A stretch of 64,000 nt of DNA, taken from Arenicola marina (taxonomy: Eukaryota > Annelida > Polychaeta > Arenicolidae). The notes under the pieces were generated by a model. That model had not been told where the DNA came from, ran no database searches, and saw nothing but the letters and a program-made list of their open reading frames with translations. The position numbers and the translations under genes were made by a program. Location of the stretch: the NCBI GenBank assembly GCA_964019135.1, contig OZ025257.1:27202352-27266351 (forward strand), read 5' to 3'. Below are positions 31,346 to 50,761 of this stretch, one piece after another. Each line of letters opens with the position of its first letter. Positions within the stretch are counted from its first letter, which is position 1.

Positions 31346-33914
31346 TCAAGAGGCCGAGACCTCTATTGACTCGACCAATTGTAAAATATTCTTGGCTTGA
31401 AGCAGCAGCGGCATGTCTATCATACTGCCGCGAAACGTGAAGGCGCCCTGTCGGAGAAGAAAACCAGTCAGCGGCTTAGGAGGCGATAACAAGTATAAGT
31501 AATAACCAAAAGTGAATAAAGAACAACAGTAAATAGCCTATCTAGGATGATCTTATAGTTTCAAAATTTACGAAACACATTTTTATGCAATACATAATGA
31601 ATGATGTTTCGATGAAAACATATCACAAACCATAAAAGCAGTAGAGTGTCGTGCTGTTAGCCACGCCACATTGTTACCTTGCCGGACAGTTGGTGTTCAT
31701 TGAAGGATTTGACGAGCTCCGTGGCCCACTCTATCTTGTCCTGGGACGGCGTAAAGGCCGTCTGAACCACAGACACCTGTTGGGGGTGGATCACCTGCTT
31801 GCCCGTGAACCCCATGCCAGCGCCCTCTATCGACTGAGCACGTAAGCCATCCATATCTGAAATTAAGATACAATAGAAGATGCACTATTTGACGCAAAAA
31901 GTAGCGCGGATGAGCAGCAGAAACTAAATATACACTCAAAGAGACAGGCGATATGCCCAATAAGAGCCTCACCTTTGTAGTCAATATGAACCATATCTAT
32001 TGCTTGAAGGCGATATGCTTTGGCCGCGAGGACAACATGTTGTCTGGCATAAAGCAGCTCTTTAGCTTCTGTCGTTCTCGTGGCACCTGAAAGAATAGTC
32101 AGTCTATATTATCTTCTTTCAATCACAAATGTTCCCTTAAATTTGTGTGAATAACTGCAAATTCAGTCATTTGAATAGATTAACTTAAAACCACGCACTA
32201 TTCAAGCATCATCGAAAGATACCAACAAGATCAATATACATATTAATACATACATTAGTACACGGTGGTACAATAATATTAGTGTTCTAAATGCTGTGGA
32301 CAAGCATATGGATAATATTTGTTTCCCAGATAGCCAATTATATTAACTTATCTATAAAAAGACATACTTAATATGAAAATTATACTTAACAAGACGAGTA
32401 TACTTATTAATTAATATGACGAGTATACTTAATCCTTCATATGACGAGTATACTTAATCCTTCATATGACGAGTATACTTACTATGACGAGTAAATTTAA
32501 TATGACGAGTATACTTAATATGATGAGTATATTTAATATGACGAGTAAACTTAATATGACGAGTATACTTAATATGACGAGTATACTTAATATGACGAGT
32601 ATATTTAATACTTAATATGACGAGTATACTTAATATGACTAGTATACGTAATGTCGATTAATATTAAGTTCCATAAGATGAGGACACATTTCGATCAGCC
32701 TCACTGACCGATGTCTGCGCAAAAGTCGTCGGAGCCGAAGACGATGCCATCCAGCTGGAGGGCCGAGGAAGGGGAGGCGGTCAGCTGCGCCGCCCTCTCG
32801 CAGACGTCTCTCAAGTTGAGCATCCCCACCGCACTCTCCACAAACATCACAACGGGCATCTTGCCGTCCACGTGTCTGCCTCTCAACAGTCGTGTCATCT
32901 CCTCGTCTAACTGCAGAACAGGGATACGATGCATATTTCAGACCAACCACTCCATTAACCCAATCTTGACGTAGATGTCTGATCTGTAAGCCCGTATTTA
33001 TACATAGGAGACTAAAAGGCACAAATGTTACATTCGCTCACCCAGTCTAAGTGGTTGGTGTGCTCCACCTTGGGTATCATGACTGCCTGGGGTAGGTTTT
33101 GGGCACTCAGAGTGACGTTAAGATCGTCCGCCGCTAGGCCGCTCTGTACCGAGTTAACTCGTACCACGGCCTCCGTCCGGCCAAAATCCATTTCATCAAG
33201 CATTTTACGGATGGTGTGTCGAGCTTCCTCCTGAAAATATTCGTACAAATTTGAGGGAATTAGTCTGAATTTATTATAGAATTTATATGTGTGGAATAAG
33301 TGCACTGCAGGAGAGGACAAAACCTGGTGAATTCAGGAGATTAAACCATTTTAAGGGAATTAGAGCAACACTGCCGTTTGTGAACAAATTGAGAGTATTT
33401 TGATGTTTTCAGCTATTTCTTAGTAAAAAAATCGAGAGTACTGAAATACTGCTCTTGTTTTTTAGTCGGCCATCTTGGCATGACTAATTCCCCTTTATCA
33501 AATAGAATTGTAGTCACTACGGGACCCGCGTGAGGCGAGGATGGTTTCGATTACAGACACCATCCATTCCAACCAGCCCACCAGCCATACTTGAACACCC
33601 AACATGAAAACGTGCATACGCATGGAGACCTTTCTATTGAGTGCCACTCCATCCTCGCAGTCCATGACGGCACAGTCAGCCTGTAGCTTAGGGATCTTCA
33701 GCAGCTTTCTCTCATCATTGCCAGGGATGTAGAGGATGGCTCGACGGGGCACATAGCGCCGCGGGGGGGCGGCGCTAGCCTCGGCGGCGGAGGACTCCCC
33801 TGTGTGGTTCCGCCGACATTGCCAACACTGCAGACACCGTGAGTGCTGTACTGCCTGCATTCGGTGGCCATGCCAGGCAACAGGGCCTCTCACGATACAG
33901 GGGATACGAGACAT
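31346..33914 (-). CDS. CLYBL: Citramalyl-CoA lyase, mitochondrial (CitE-like)
   Basis: Mitochondrial lyase of the HpcH/HpaI-CitE TIM-barrel family that cleaves citramalyl-CoA to acetyl-CoA and pyruvate in itaconate/C5 breakdown, and thereby protects the B12 pathway. Six coding exons: 33630-33914, 33042-33230, 32709-32910, 31973-32086, 31678-31856, 31346-31447; 356 residues from the ATG at 33914 (human 340). Marks: YVPRRAILYIPGNDERK, CAVMDCEDGVALNRK, VVRVNSVQSGLAADD, MIPKVEHTNH, MFVESAVGMLNL, VFGSDDFCADIGATR, MGFTGKQVIHPQQ and GAFTFRGSMIDMPLL. The first 50 residues are Arg- and Cys-rich, compatible with a mitochondrial presequence. The first exon shown starts at an acceptor (33942), so a 5' exon exists further right, and the true start is uncertain. 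The gene is head-to-head with SMIM13. Confidence 0.95.
32386..32648. repeat. 18-bp minisatellite, about 14 copies
   Basis: Unit tatgacgagtatacttaa, in CLYBL intron 3, starting about 60 bp past the exon 3 donor. The unit does not include the donor. Confidence 0.9.
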
Positions 33915-34169
33915 AGGGTCCAGTCTGTTGCCCAGAGTATAGCTGTAAAAAATAATATACACTAAAAATGGTATGGACAGTTCTGTAACTACAGGTCAGG
34001 TAAAAATGCCACAAATGCCAGCATTTTGAGGATGTGGTACATATGCCACTTAGTCTGCATGCCTACTTGTACTATTTCAACATGCACTAAATCTTCTCAG
34101 CATCTAAATTGGTAATATTGTATGATCTGATTACTACAAAGAATAATCTGTTCTCCACATCACTAACTT

Positions 34170-34290
34170 AATTGTACAGGGCTATTTTATACCATCTCGC
34201 ATTTTTCATCAATGTCATAGATCTTATACTTAATTGTACAGGGCCTTTTTATACCATCTCACATTTTTCATCAATGTCATAGATCCTATG
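34170..34290. repeat. 61-bp direct duplication
   Basis: ttaattgtacaggg, ataccatctc and tcatcaatgtcatagatc occur at 34170-34228 and 34231-34289. It is intronic or 5' to CLYBL exon 2. Confidence 0.85.
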
Positions 34291-34545
34291 TATATTCATT
34301 TTTCCAACATACTTGTTCCTACCATTTTATATATGGAACTTTATTATACATATATAAGGCCATTGGCCCACGGTACATATAATAAACAAAAAATAACTTT
34401 CAGATAGTTATAATCCAAGATAAATCCCTGGCATTGACTACTTTTTTTAGTACCACAGGATTTAGAATACTAATATTACATCTTCTGGCTTTTAAAGTCA
34501 AATTCATAAATGCATGATGACGCGATTACAATGAACATCAATGAA

Positions 34546-35757
34546 CGTCTCCCCTCCAGTGGCAGCGCTGGTGCTCAGAGCCTGTGTGATGGTCTCCGGG
34601 TCCCTCTCACCCTGAGGATCCCCGCCATTGGCAGTGATGGCGCTCAGAGCCTGTGTGGTGGTCTCCAGGTCCCTCTCACCCTGAGGATCCCCTCCAGTGG
34701 CAGTGATGGCGCTCAGAGCCTGTGTGATGGTCTCCGGGTCCCTCTCACCCTGAGGATCCCCTCCATTGGCAGTGATGGCGCTCAGAGCCTGTGTGGTGGT
34801 CTCCGGGTCCCTCTCACCTTGAGGATCCCCTCCAGTGGCAGTCATGGCGCTCAGAGCCTGTGTAGTAGTCTCCGGGTCCCTCTCATCCTGAGGATCCCCT
34901 CCAGTGGCAGTGATGGCACTCAGAGCCTGTGTGGTGGTCTCCAGGTCCCTCTCACCCTGAGGATCCCCTCCAGTGGCAGTGATGGCGCTCAGAGCCTGTG
35001 TTGTGGTCTCCGGGTCCCTCTCACCTTGAGGATCCCCTCCAGTGGCAGTCATGGCGCTCAGAGCCTGTGTAGTAGTCTCCGGGTCCCTCTCACCTTGAGG
35101 ATCCCCTCCAGTGGCAGTGATGGTGCTCAGAGCCTGCGTGATGGTCTCCGGGTCCCTCTCACCCTGAGGATCCCCTCCAGTGGCAGTGATGGCGCTCAGA
35201 GCCTGTGTAGTAGTCTCCGGGTCCCTCTCACCCTGAGGATCTCATCCAGTGGCAGTGATGGCGCTCAGAGCCTGTGTGGTGGTCACCGGGGCCCTCTCAC
35301 CCTGAGGATCCCATCCAGTGGCAGTGATGGCGCTCAGAGCCTGTGTGATGGTCTCCAGGTCCCTCTCACCCTGAGGATCCCCTCCAGTGGCAGTGATGGC
35401 ACTCAGAGTCTGTGTGATGGTCTCCAGGTCCCTCTCACCCTGAGGATCCCCTCCAGTGGCAGTGATGGCGCTCAGAGCCTGTGTGATGGTCTCCAGGTCC
35501 CTCTCACCCTGCGGATCCCCTCCAGTGGCAGTGATGGCGCTTGGAGCCTGTGTAGTCGTCTCTGGGTCCCTCTCACCCTGAGGATCCCCTCCAGTGGCAG
35601 TGATGGCGCTTGGAGCCTGTGTAGTAGTCTCCGGGTCCCTCTTACCCTGAGGATCCCATCCAGTGGCAGTGATGGCGCTCAAAGCCCATGTGATGGTCTC
35701 CAGGTCCCTCTCACATTGAGGACCCCCCTCCCCCCTTCCAGAGGCAGTGATGGTGCT
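34546..35757. repeat. 69-bp minisatellite, about 17 copies
   Basis: Unit around ggcagtgatggcgctcagag, 69 bp, upstream of CLYBL coding exon 1. Because 69 is a multiple of three the array is open in frames on both strands (up to 501 codons on plus, 23-residue repeats such as GSDGAQSLC); I do not regard these as genes. On the CLYBL sense strand each unit holds an acceptor-like cacacag and a donor-like AGG|GTGAGA about 40 nt apart. Confidence 0.9.
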
Positions 35758-35769
35758 CTGCGGCTAGCC

Positions 35770-35836
35770 CTGGTACATGCCTCTCTGACCACGCCCGTAA
35801 ACGGAGCAAGGGTGAGAGCCATGCCACCCACCAGGC
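35770..35836 (-). other. Candidate 5' exon abutting the 69-bp array
   Basis: Read on minus, tctaattttag|gcctggtgggtggcATG opens a frame starting MALTLAPFTGVVREAC with several Arg residues, and runs straight into the first array unit (ctcaat|GTGAGA). It could be an upstream CLYBL exon with a mitochondrial leader, but its phase does not fit the CLYBL frame at 33942, so it would have to be noncoding or belong elsewhere. Confidence 0.25.
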
Positions 35837-36136
35837 CTAAAATTAGAAATCGCAGACCGGTGGCTCAAGTTGAAAGTTCTTACAAAATAAATATGCAGTG
35901 CCTACCCGTCAATGTGCTCCACTATATTCCTGAAGCTTTTATGACTTTCGTTGGACACTCATTTCTTTGGTCGGTAGTATATTTTCTTGTAATCCTGACG
36001 ATTTTTGTCACCTAGCTCTCGCTACATTTTCAATGCTCCGCCATTCGCAGCATGTCAGCAAATGCCCCATGGCAGCGAGTGCTCACGCTAAGTTTGTTTA
36101 CTTCCGTCAGAGGAGGCATGTACTAGGGCTACTCTG

Positions 36137-36393
36137 GGGCGGTATTCATAATCTCTTCGTAAGTTACGCTCAAATATATGTTTTTATCTTAGCCTGACCA
36201 GCTCATTGAAGTGGTGCTCATGATCAAGAAATCATCTTCAATATAATTTTAGCACTTTTTTAATGCAGAAAATCCACTCTTTGGGTGAGTAAGCTTACAT
36301 ATATATTTTGAACCCAATAATCGCTCGACAAATCTTCCACTTAGTGCTAAGTCTACTGGCGTAGCCTACGTGGCGATTATGAATATGGCCCAG
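36137..36393. mobile_element. MITE family D, copy 1 (about 257 bp)
   Basis: Left end ggcggtattcataatc and right end gattatgaatatggcc are inverted. The interior matches 59067-59319 in opposite orientation (cgtaagttacgc; gctaagtctactggcgtagcc). It has no coding capacity. Confidence 0.75.
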
Positions 36394-36757
36394 AGGGCCG
36401 AACTCAATGGATACCACCCAGAGCCTGTGTGGTGGTCTCCAGCCCAGGTCCCTCAACAAAATTTGTTGAAAATATGTGCAGAAATGTGACTTAGTGATCT
36501 AACTTCTAAGAGTAAGACTCAGGAACTTACTTCAAGACAAGACTAAAAGATTGGTAATGTAATGTCACTCAATGTGGTTTAGATACAAGTCGGGAAAGTT
36601 GCATGACAATTCCTTCTACCTTCAAACTCAAAGTCGATAAAAATGTTCAACGAAAGGGGGGGAGACAGACAAGTAGCTTGACTTCAACCTCGATCCTCCG
36701 ATCCCCAATCGCATCTACGAAGGTCAAGGTCGAAGTTCGAATTGTACCGATCTCCCG

Positions 36758-36831
36758 AGAGAGGGCGTTCCGCTTACGCTATACGTCTGATAGTGTGAGG
36801 AACGAACTCCCTCTGCTGGTAGAGTGCCTGC
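36758..36831. repeat. Interspersed repeat family B, copy 2, in the SMIM13 upstream region
   Basis: Counterpart of 5454-5518. It carries CCCTCTGCTGG, a good fit to the CTCF core, about 100 bp upstream of the SMIM13 ATG. Confidence 0.5.
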
Positions 36832-36923
36832 TTCCCTGCTAAACTTACTCAGGGAACCAGCCAGCAATGATATCAACTTCCGGTCTCTTGTGCGAACAAT
36901 GAACAAATGAAAACAATGACACG

Positions 36924-39197
36924 ATGAGAGATATCTTCCTGTCAATATTCTCGTTTTTAGCTGCATTTATATTTGTTATTGGTTTCATCTTAACAGGTTT
37001 GTTATATACCTACTCAACCGAAGCTGTGGGTCGCTTTATATGTGCTCAAATAGAGAAATGGTTCCATAAAAGCTCTCGGCACCAAAACACTTCTACCGTC
37101 TGGCATGTCTGGCGTCCGTCTCAGTCCGAGTGGTCAAAAGACCTATAAGTTACTAGATCTAAGTTATCTATATATAGCATAGACAGGACGGCCGTGCAAC
37201 CAAAACGACTGTATGTATACTAAGGGAGAAGAGCTTTGAATTGGAATCAATCGGATCCCAGAACTGCAGCTCAATTCGACCACAGTTCATCTGTATACTG
37301 CCGGTTGGGGTGGAGTGTGAGGCTGGGGTGCGTTGCATATGGGTGTCGACCGCGTGCGCACGCCATCGGCAACGACTAATAAGGAATTGAACTTGGCGGA
37401 TTGGTCAAGGACGCGTACAATTTTGAACCAGAAGTGGGGTACGGTTCGCCGCGATCAAGAGCAGCCCCGCATGATAATATTAAACTCTGGACGACGATTC
37501 TTCTCAAATAAGTGGGGATAACCCGTAAATATCGATGCTTTATAGTTATCTTTTATTTATCAGTATTTACACTATTTTGATTGTGCTGCTATTTCCAAAG
37601 TAAGGACATTTAGTTAGTAGATATCCCTGCAACAAATGGAAATAGTTCGATGTGAGCAATGTTGTTGCATAGCTAGCTCTGAGTGACCAAAAATGTTCGC
37701 GGCGGTCGAATGTGCTCCGCAACTCAACCCAGGTGTACGGCCTTGTCGACCGCGAAACGGGTCAACCGCGGGCCACTTAAACTGCGGGAGGGGGGTGGGG
37801 GTACATTTTGTAAGGGGTGGTGCGCACTGATGGCGGCATCCAGTGGAGGGGCGAACGCTGCCCATTGTTAAAGGATTAACGCTAACAATAAAACAATTGC
37901 GTGCATCATTGGTGGCGAATGCTGCCCGTTGTTGTGGATGACCGCTCAATGCGATTAAAGGCATTAGACCTTAGGCTTAGTCCACCTTTCTTTTGGCAGC
38001 AAGCCAATAACAATTAAGCAGCTTTGGACCATCCAACCCGTTTATACTGAAGACCACAAAAGCATTGGTTGACTGGAAAGATTTAATGTGATGCTTAATG
38101 TTATTTAAAATGCTGAACCAGTAAATGGGTTAGAATTCGCCAGAAGCAGACATGGCCTGAATCATTTAACTTGGTTCCAAAAAAAATCTGAATTTCTATT
38201 TAGGCCAGAACCATATCAGAATTATTCCAACTGAGCCAGCTATTGTATTGTAATTGTTTATTTAATTGGGTGAGAACTGTGTAGAAATAAATCCAATTAT
38301 TATTATTATTAAAATGCAGAAAGATATTCGATATGGCAGTGCCATGCAGGAATTCCCATTTGGCGCAGCGCCATGTGAGAATATTCCCACATGGCGTGGA
38401 TCACGACAGTAGTACAGGTGTCCTGTCCATACACTATCCTACTCACACTGCAGCATTGTATGTCCTTACATTAAACTTGCAGTGGCACTGACAAGGCTTC
38501 CTGATTGACTGCTGTTCATGACAAATTATATATTGCTGGTCATGGACCATTTTAATGCAGTTTTATAGCTGGTACATGTATAGCTACATAGGACTATATT
38601 TTTGGGATTCACTATGGCTATTTATACATGCCCATACTTGTAAACTGATTTGTTATTCGTATAGCACTGATCATATAAACGCCTCCACACTCCCACCACA
38701 GTTAAGTACCGGTAGTACCCATAAGTAGTACTTATTATTGTCAGCTGTCATCAATACTTAGAGAGTACTGGTATTACAGTACAATTTGTGGTAGAATGCA
38801 TGATGCTTTAGGTGCTCAAATACATCAGAGATAATGGCAGAAGTGTTTGTAACAAGGTCAGGGCAAGGTAGTTTAACAGAAATGGGTATGAGAACTATTC
38901 ATCCTGAGTTGTATCTGCTGGTTGTATATAGAAGACAGATGTTGATCTTGCAGAATATGGTGAAATATATCAATGTTTAAATATTCTGATATCATTGTAC
39001 AAAGAAAGTTTGATTAATTAATTTCATTGCTGAATAGTCTTATTTTTGGTTTTACAGGATGGTACATTGTGTGGAAGGTATTCCTGTGCCGGTTCAAGTT
39101 CGTGCGCGAACTTTCTGGAGTCACTGAAAATGCAGATACAGCAAATGGTTCTTCTGCACAAGCTAAAAGCAGATCCAAACGAGTACGCCTGGAATGA
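36924..39197 (+). CDS. SMIM13: Small integral membrane protein 13
   Basis: A 70-residue single-pass membrane protein of unknown function. Exon 1 is 36924-36996 (24 codons plus G, donor ACAG|GTTTGT) and exon 2 is 39058-39197 (acceptor TTTTACAG, stop TGA at 39195). The split codon restores Gly. The N-terminal hydrophobic segment (residues about 4-25, IFSFLAAFIFVIGFILTGWY) continues into WYIVWKVFLCRFKFVRELSG, which matches the invariant GWY.VW..FL.KFKF.REL core of vertebrate SMIM13. The tail is polar and basic (SRSKRVRLE) and shorter than in human (91 residues). Neither exon stands out as an open frame by itself; the call rests on the exact join and the core motif. It is the only plus-strand gene and is divergent from CLYBL. 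Confidence 0.88.
37320..37740 (+). repeat. Interspersed repeat family C, copy 2
   Basis: Counterpart of 30181-30620, here inside SMIM13 intron 1. Shared motifs include ggattggtcaa, gttcgccgcga and ccgcatgataatatt. Confidence 0.8.
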
Positions 39198-39764
39198 GTC
39201 TGGCCGTTGATTTGAGGAGTGGAGTCTCAGAAGCAAAGAGTTACTTGCATTGCAAGCCGATATGTTCTGTTGTGATATCAGTGCATCAGCGATGTCGCCC
39301 AGTGTTCTCGTCCATGCACTTGGCATCGCCTTTGAACAGTCACGTTCCTGCTGGACAGGTTTTACGCCAAACTGTAATTATGCCTCCAGAGTTGAAAACG
39401 AACAATTTGATTATGGATCCCTGCAGAAAGGAGGAGTCGCTCAGCTGAATCTACCTGAATCAAGTTATGAGAGCTAATATCAAAGTCAGGATATGCTGGC
39501 AAGAATAAAAGCGTAGTGTTTAAATGTCTCGTATACCAATTTAATGTACAGGACAACAGCTGTAACAACGGACGCGACAGTAGCATACCGGTAATGCCGA
39601 AAGATATGATGGAGCGATCGTGAAGGACAGAATGACATTATGGTGCTGAAGATACGTGAAGGAATAATGTTATTATATGTTGGTCGTGGATGCGATAAAG
39701 GGTTAAACTCTTTGTTAAGAGCATTTGGTCAATGGCTGTTGTGATGAAACTATTTTAAAAAGAA

Positions 39765-39770
39765 AATAAA
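39765..39770 (+). terminator. Candidate poly(A) signal of SMIM13
   Basis: AATAAA about 570 bp past the stop; an earlier AATAAA is at 39504-39509. Either would end SMIM13 well before the minus-strand 3' end of GMPR. Confidence 0.4.
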
Positions 39771-40252
39771 GATCACAAACCACAATATTTCAAGAGTGCA
39801 TGGCGTTATTTGCATCCCTCCATGCTGTTTGTTCTGCAGCAAGTCAGAATTCTTCGTTTAGCGTGAATGGGTTGAAAGTGAGGTTTGTAACTAACATAAC
39901 TTATCCATAACTGCAGCTAAACGTGTCGCTTGAGCTGATCAGAATGGACAGGTTCCAAATATCTTGGATCTGGTATGAACAATTTTATCTGGCTGGTATT
40001 GGATTAAAAACGTGCAGTTGTGGAGTTGTGCCCCAAGCTGTAACGTATCAGAATACAACATTTGGGAAAATACCGTTTTTTATTGCCCGACACTAGGAGA
40101 GCAGCATACAGCAACCTTACGTGCTCAAACAAAATTTTCTCACACAACTCAACAAAATGGGCCTTATTTGTTAAATAACAAGCAATAGCTAACATGCAAG
40201 ACAGCTCACTGTATCTGTGCGTATGGAGACTTCCCGCTTTGGTGTCAATAAT

Positions 40253-40606
40253 TTATTGATCGAAGCCGACATTGTTCATTGGGAAAACCAGTTCAACACT
40301 CCCCTCGTTTATATCTAGGCTAAAACCTTTTCCCAGTAACCCACGGAATACTGACGATGAACAAACCTGTAAATAACCACAAGACTTCCGCGAGATGAGT
40401 TGCACTTCCCTTTCATTCAGTCCCCGCGACTTGAATGTGCCCCTCATTAGTCGTTCTACCAAAACGGCTATCGTGTTCTTCAAACTCTCGTACTTCACCC
40501 TTGTACCAGGACTTATTGTCGACTCAGTAGGCCCAATCACGATCCAGCTCAGTTTGATTATCACTTTATCGCATAGTGTTGTCTGTGGTCTAATAATTTC
40601 AGCCAT
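40253..40606 (-). CDS. Unassigned open frame, 117 codons
   Basis: Starts MAEIIRPQTTLCDKVIIKL and ends NEGSVELVFPMNNVGFDQ. No family, signal peptide or membrane segment is recognised. It lies alone between SMIM13 and GMPR. Chance frames of this length occur elsewhere in the window, so it may be spurious; a one-exon lineage-specific gene or retrocopy is the alternative. Confidence 0.2.
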   Translation of the reverse strand: MAEIIRPQTTLCDKVIIKLSWIVIGPTESTISPGTRVKYESLKNTIAVLVERLMRGTFKSRGLNEREVQLISRKSCGYLQVCSSSVFRGLLGKGFSLDINEGSVELVFPMNNVGFDQ

Positions 40607-41851
40607 AAGTTAGTTTGGCCACGTTGATGAACGGGTAGTTTTCAGGATCAGACTATACTTTCATATGACCCACGAAGTACCGTTTCAAAGGTATATCGTG
40701 TTGAGTAACAGGGTTTCCGCAGGTCTCCCCGGTATACGCTTCCCTGTCAGAAGTCGATATCTCCAGTTGCAACCCACGAGGTGACCAGATGTCCAATCGT
40801 AAATGTACCCAACAAGTGCGGTAAAGGTGTCCTGCTGCTATAATAGAATATAAACTCACTCGTAATTTGAGACAATATCAAGGCATATCACGCAACACAC
40901 TACACAGCAGTAAGTTATGCACCCGTGAAAAATAACAATATGTGTAAAAAGAAAAAATACAACAAGGCAAACAATTTGAGCTCTTCGGCGAACGTCAGAG
41001 CGCACTTATCCAATCTTAGGCAGTCGTTCAAAGAGAACGCTTTGTTCAACAAACAGGCACTGTTATACAATAGCTACACTTTTCGAGGAAAGGCTACGGC
41101 TAAACCAACCCAACATGTAACAAAACCACAAACACTGCAATTAAAACGATTCAACCCTCCTGTTTTGAGGTCACTAAGGGCGCACAATCTGAACCATCTG
41201 GAGCGGGCAGTCGCTAAATATATACATATATTAATCCTTAAATTTTGGAGGTCACTATATTGAAGAACCAAGTGGACAGAGTGGCAAGCTTAATTTGATT
41301 TAAATTATTTAATGCCGCAAACCTTTCGACTAGTTACCGCGTATGCCCAAACCAATAAGATCGGGTGTCTTGTAATACAACATGCAGATGACCACTCACC
41401 AGGTTGCAGAGAGGATACAACATCTAACCCAGTTAGGTCTACTGGCTTCAAAACTAGCTATACGGTGGCCCTATATTCCCCGGCCAGGTACGTCTGACGT
41501 AGTCCCTTAACAAGCCTTAAGTTTACAGGTATTCAATAATGTACTGTTCAGCGTTATTATAAAATAAGACTTGACGACTAGTACATATAATACACAGTCG
41601 TTCAATAGGATCTTGTAAATACTTACAAGCACCGTATTACGATTATAATTAGTACTGTATGGCTTGGAATGGCAAGATAGTCTTATCTCGTAAATTTCAA
41701 AGGTAAAAACGCCGTACAAAAAAAGTGACTAGTCCCTTGACCGGGGGTTCAAAAGTCTCCGTGATTGATGTTCACATCGCAGCGGGTGTCCCAGGGGAAA
41801 GACTGGTGGGTGCCCGTGGCGTCCCCAGGCACTGCCTGCAGGCAGCCCCTA

Positions 41852-41911
41852 CGTGCCGCGCGCGGCTCAGTACTGGCGGTCTGCAGGAGTCCTCTCCGTG
41901 CCGCGCGCGGC

Positions 41912-41924
<13 letters not shown>
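41852..41924. repeat. 48-bp-offset duplication at the GMPR stop codon
   Basis: cgtgccgcgcgcggctcagt occurs at 41852-41871 and 41900-41919. The second copy contains the GMPR stop (TCA at 41912-41914, TGA on minus), so a second TGA in the same motif follows in the 3' UTR. The unit includes the palindrome gccgcgcgcggc. Confidence 0.8.
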
Positions 41925-49715
<7,791 letters not shown>

Positions 49716-50761
49716 GGTGAAGGGTCGTTTGTCCAACAGATACTATAAGTGTACACGTGGATGTCTCTCTGATTGATTACCCCGGTTTATCAACAATTGA
49801 ACGACACTCCACTCCACAGAGAGGACACCGGAAAATCGTATTTTACCTCCTGACGGGCGCTCTTCAATCATACTAAACCACGAAAAAAATGTTTCTAGCA
49901 AAGAACCGAAATTAATGCACTGCATGAACCGCGGGTGAGCATCCACATCATAGCTAGGCATGCAAATCTTTAACAAAATGTACCAGTGGCGGATCTAAGG
50001 GGGGTGGGCTCGGAGTGGGGGGTTAGGGGTCTTCACCCGTCGTATCGGATATGTACGGCCAAGACATGCATTATTTATTGTAACAAATGGTGTGAACGGT
50101 AGATAATTAACAAGGGACGTACATATGAACTAGCTTACATAGATATTCCCATTAAAGTTATTCAAACAGTTGCTTACTTATTCCCGCCAAAATTTTGTTT
50201 GGATCTAGAAATTGTTACATTTGATGGTCTGGTTAGTGCAATAATTATTCCCTATTTTTATCACTAAAATTCATTTCCTGGTATCTGCTATAATCATCCC
50301 TAAAACGGTGCAATAAACCAGTGAACTATACACGCAAATCTGTGGCGTAGCCAGCGCGCATGCCTAGCAATGGGCCTAGCTAGACCCAGCCATGCAGTGC
50401 ACCTAGTCCTAGCTTCAAAGTTACGGTCAGCTGTCACACAGGAAATCCCTTTCCTATCAGATTGACCGTTACCGGTACATGTTTAAACACATGTTACAGT
50501 TCCGCTAAATGTGAATCTTATCTTGAAGATAACAATTATATATATATCGCGTAATAGGGCCGGACCTAGCCCTATAGTTCTATGGCTGTAAGACGGGATA
50601 ACTTATAGGGCTCGATTTGGCGCATGGGGGGGGGGGGGGGGCGGCAAAGGATCTATGAAATTTCACAATGATCGAGGACACCATAATTAACATGACTGCC
50701 ATGGCACATATCGGTACGCCATGTCGAGGTGGACATACAGAGAAGTTAGCAATCCACATAC
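49716..50761. other. GMPR upstream region
   Basis: It should hold the GMPR promoter. At 49983 cagtggcggatctaagg resembles a hAT terminus; no matching right end was found. A run of about 18 G is at 50623-50641. No gene recognised. Confidence 0.5.

Noticed and set aside
34510-36015. 501-codon plus-strand open frame of 23-residue repeats
   Set aside because: It is the 69-bp minisatellite read in one frame; the minus strand is equally open, and no family or start context supports a gene.
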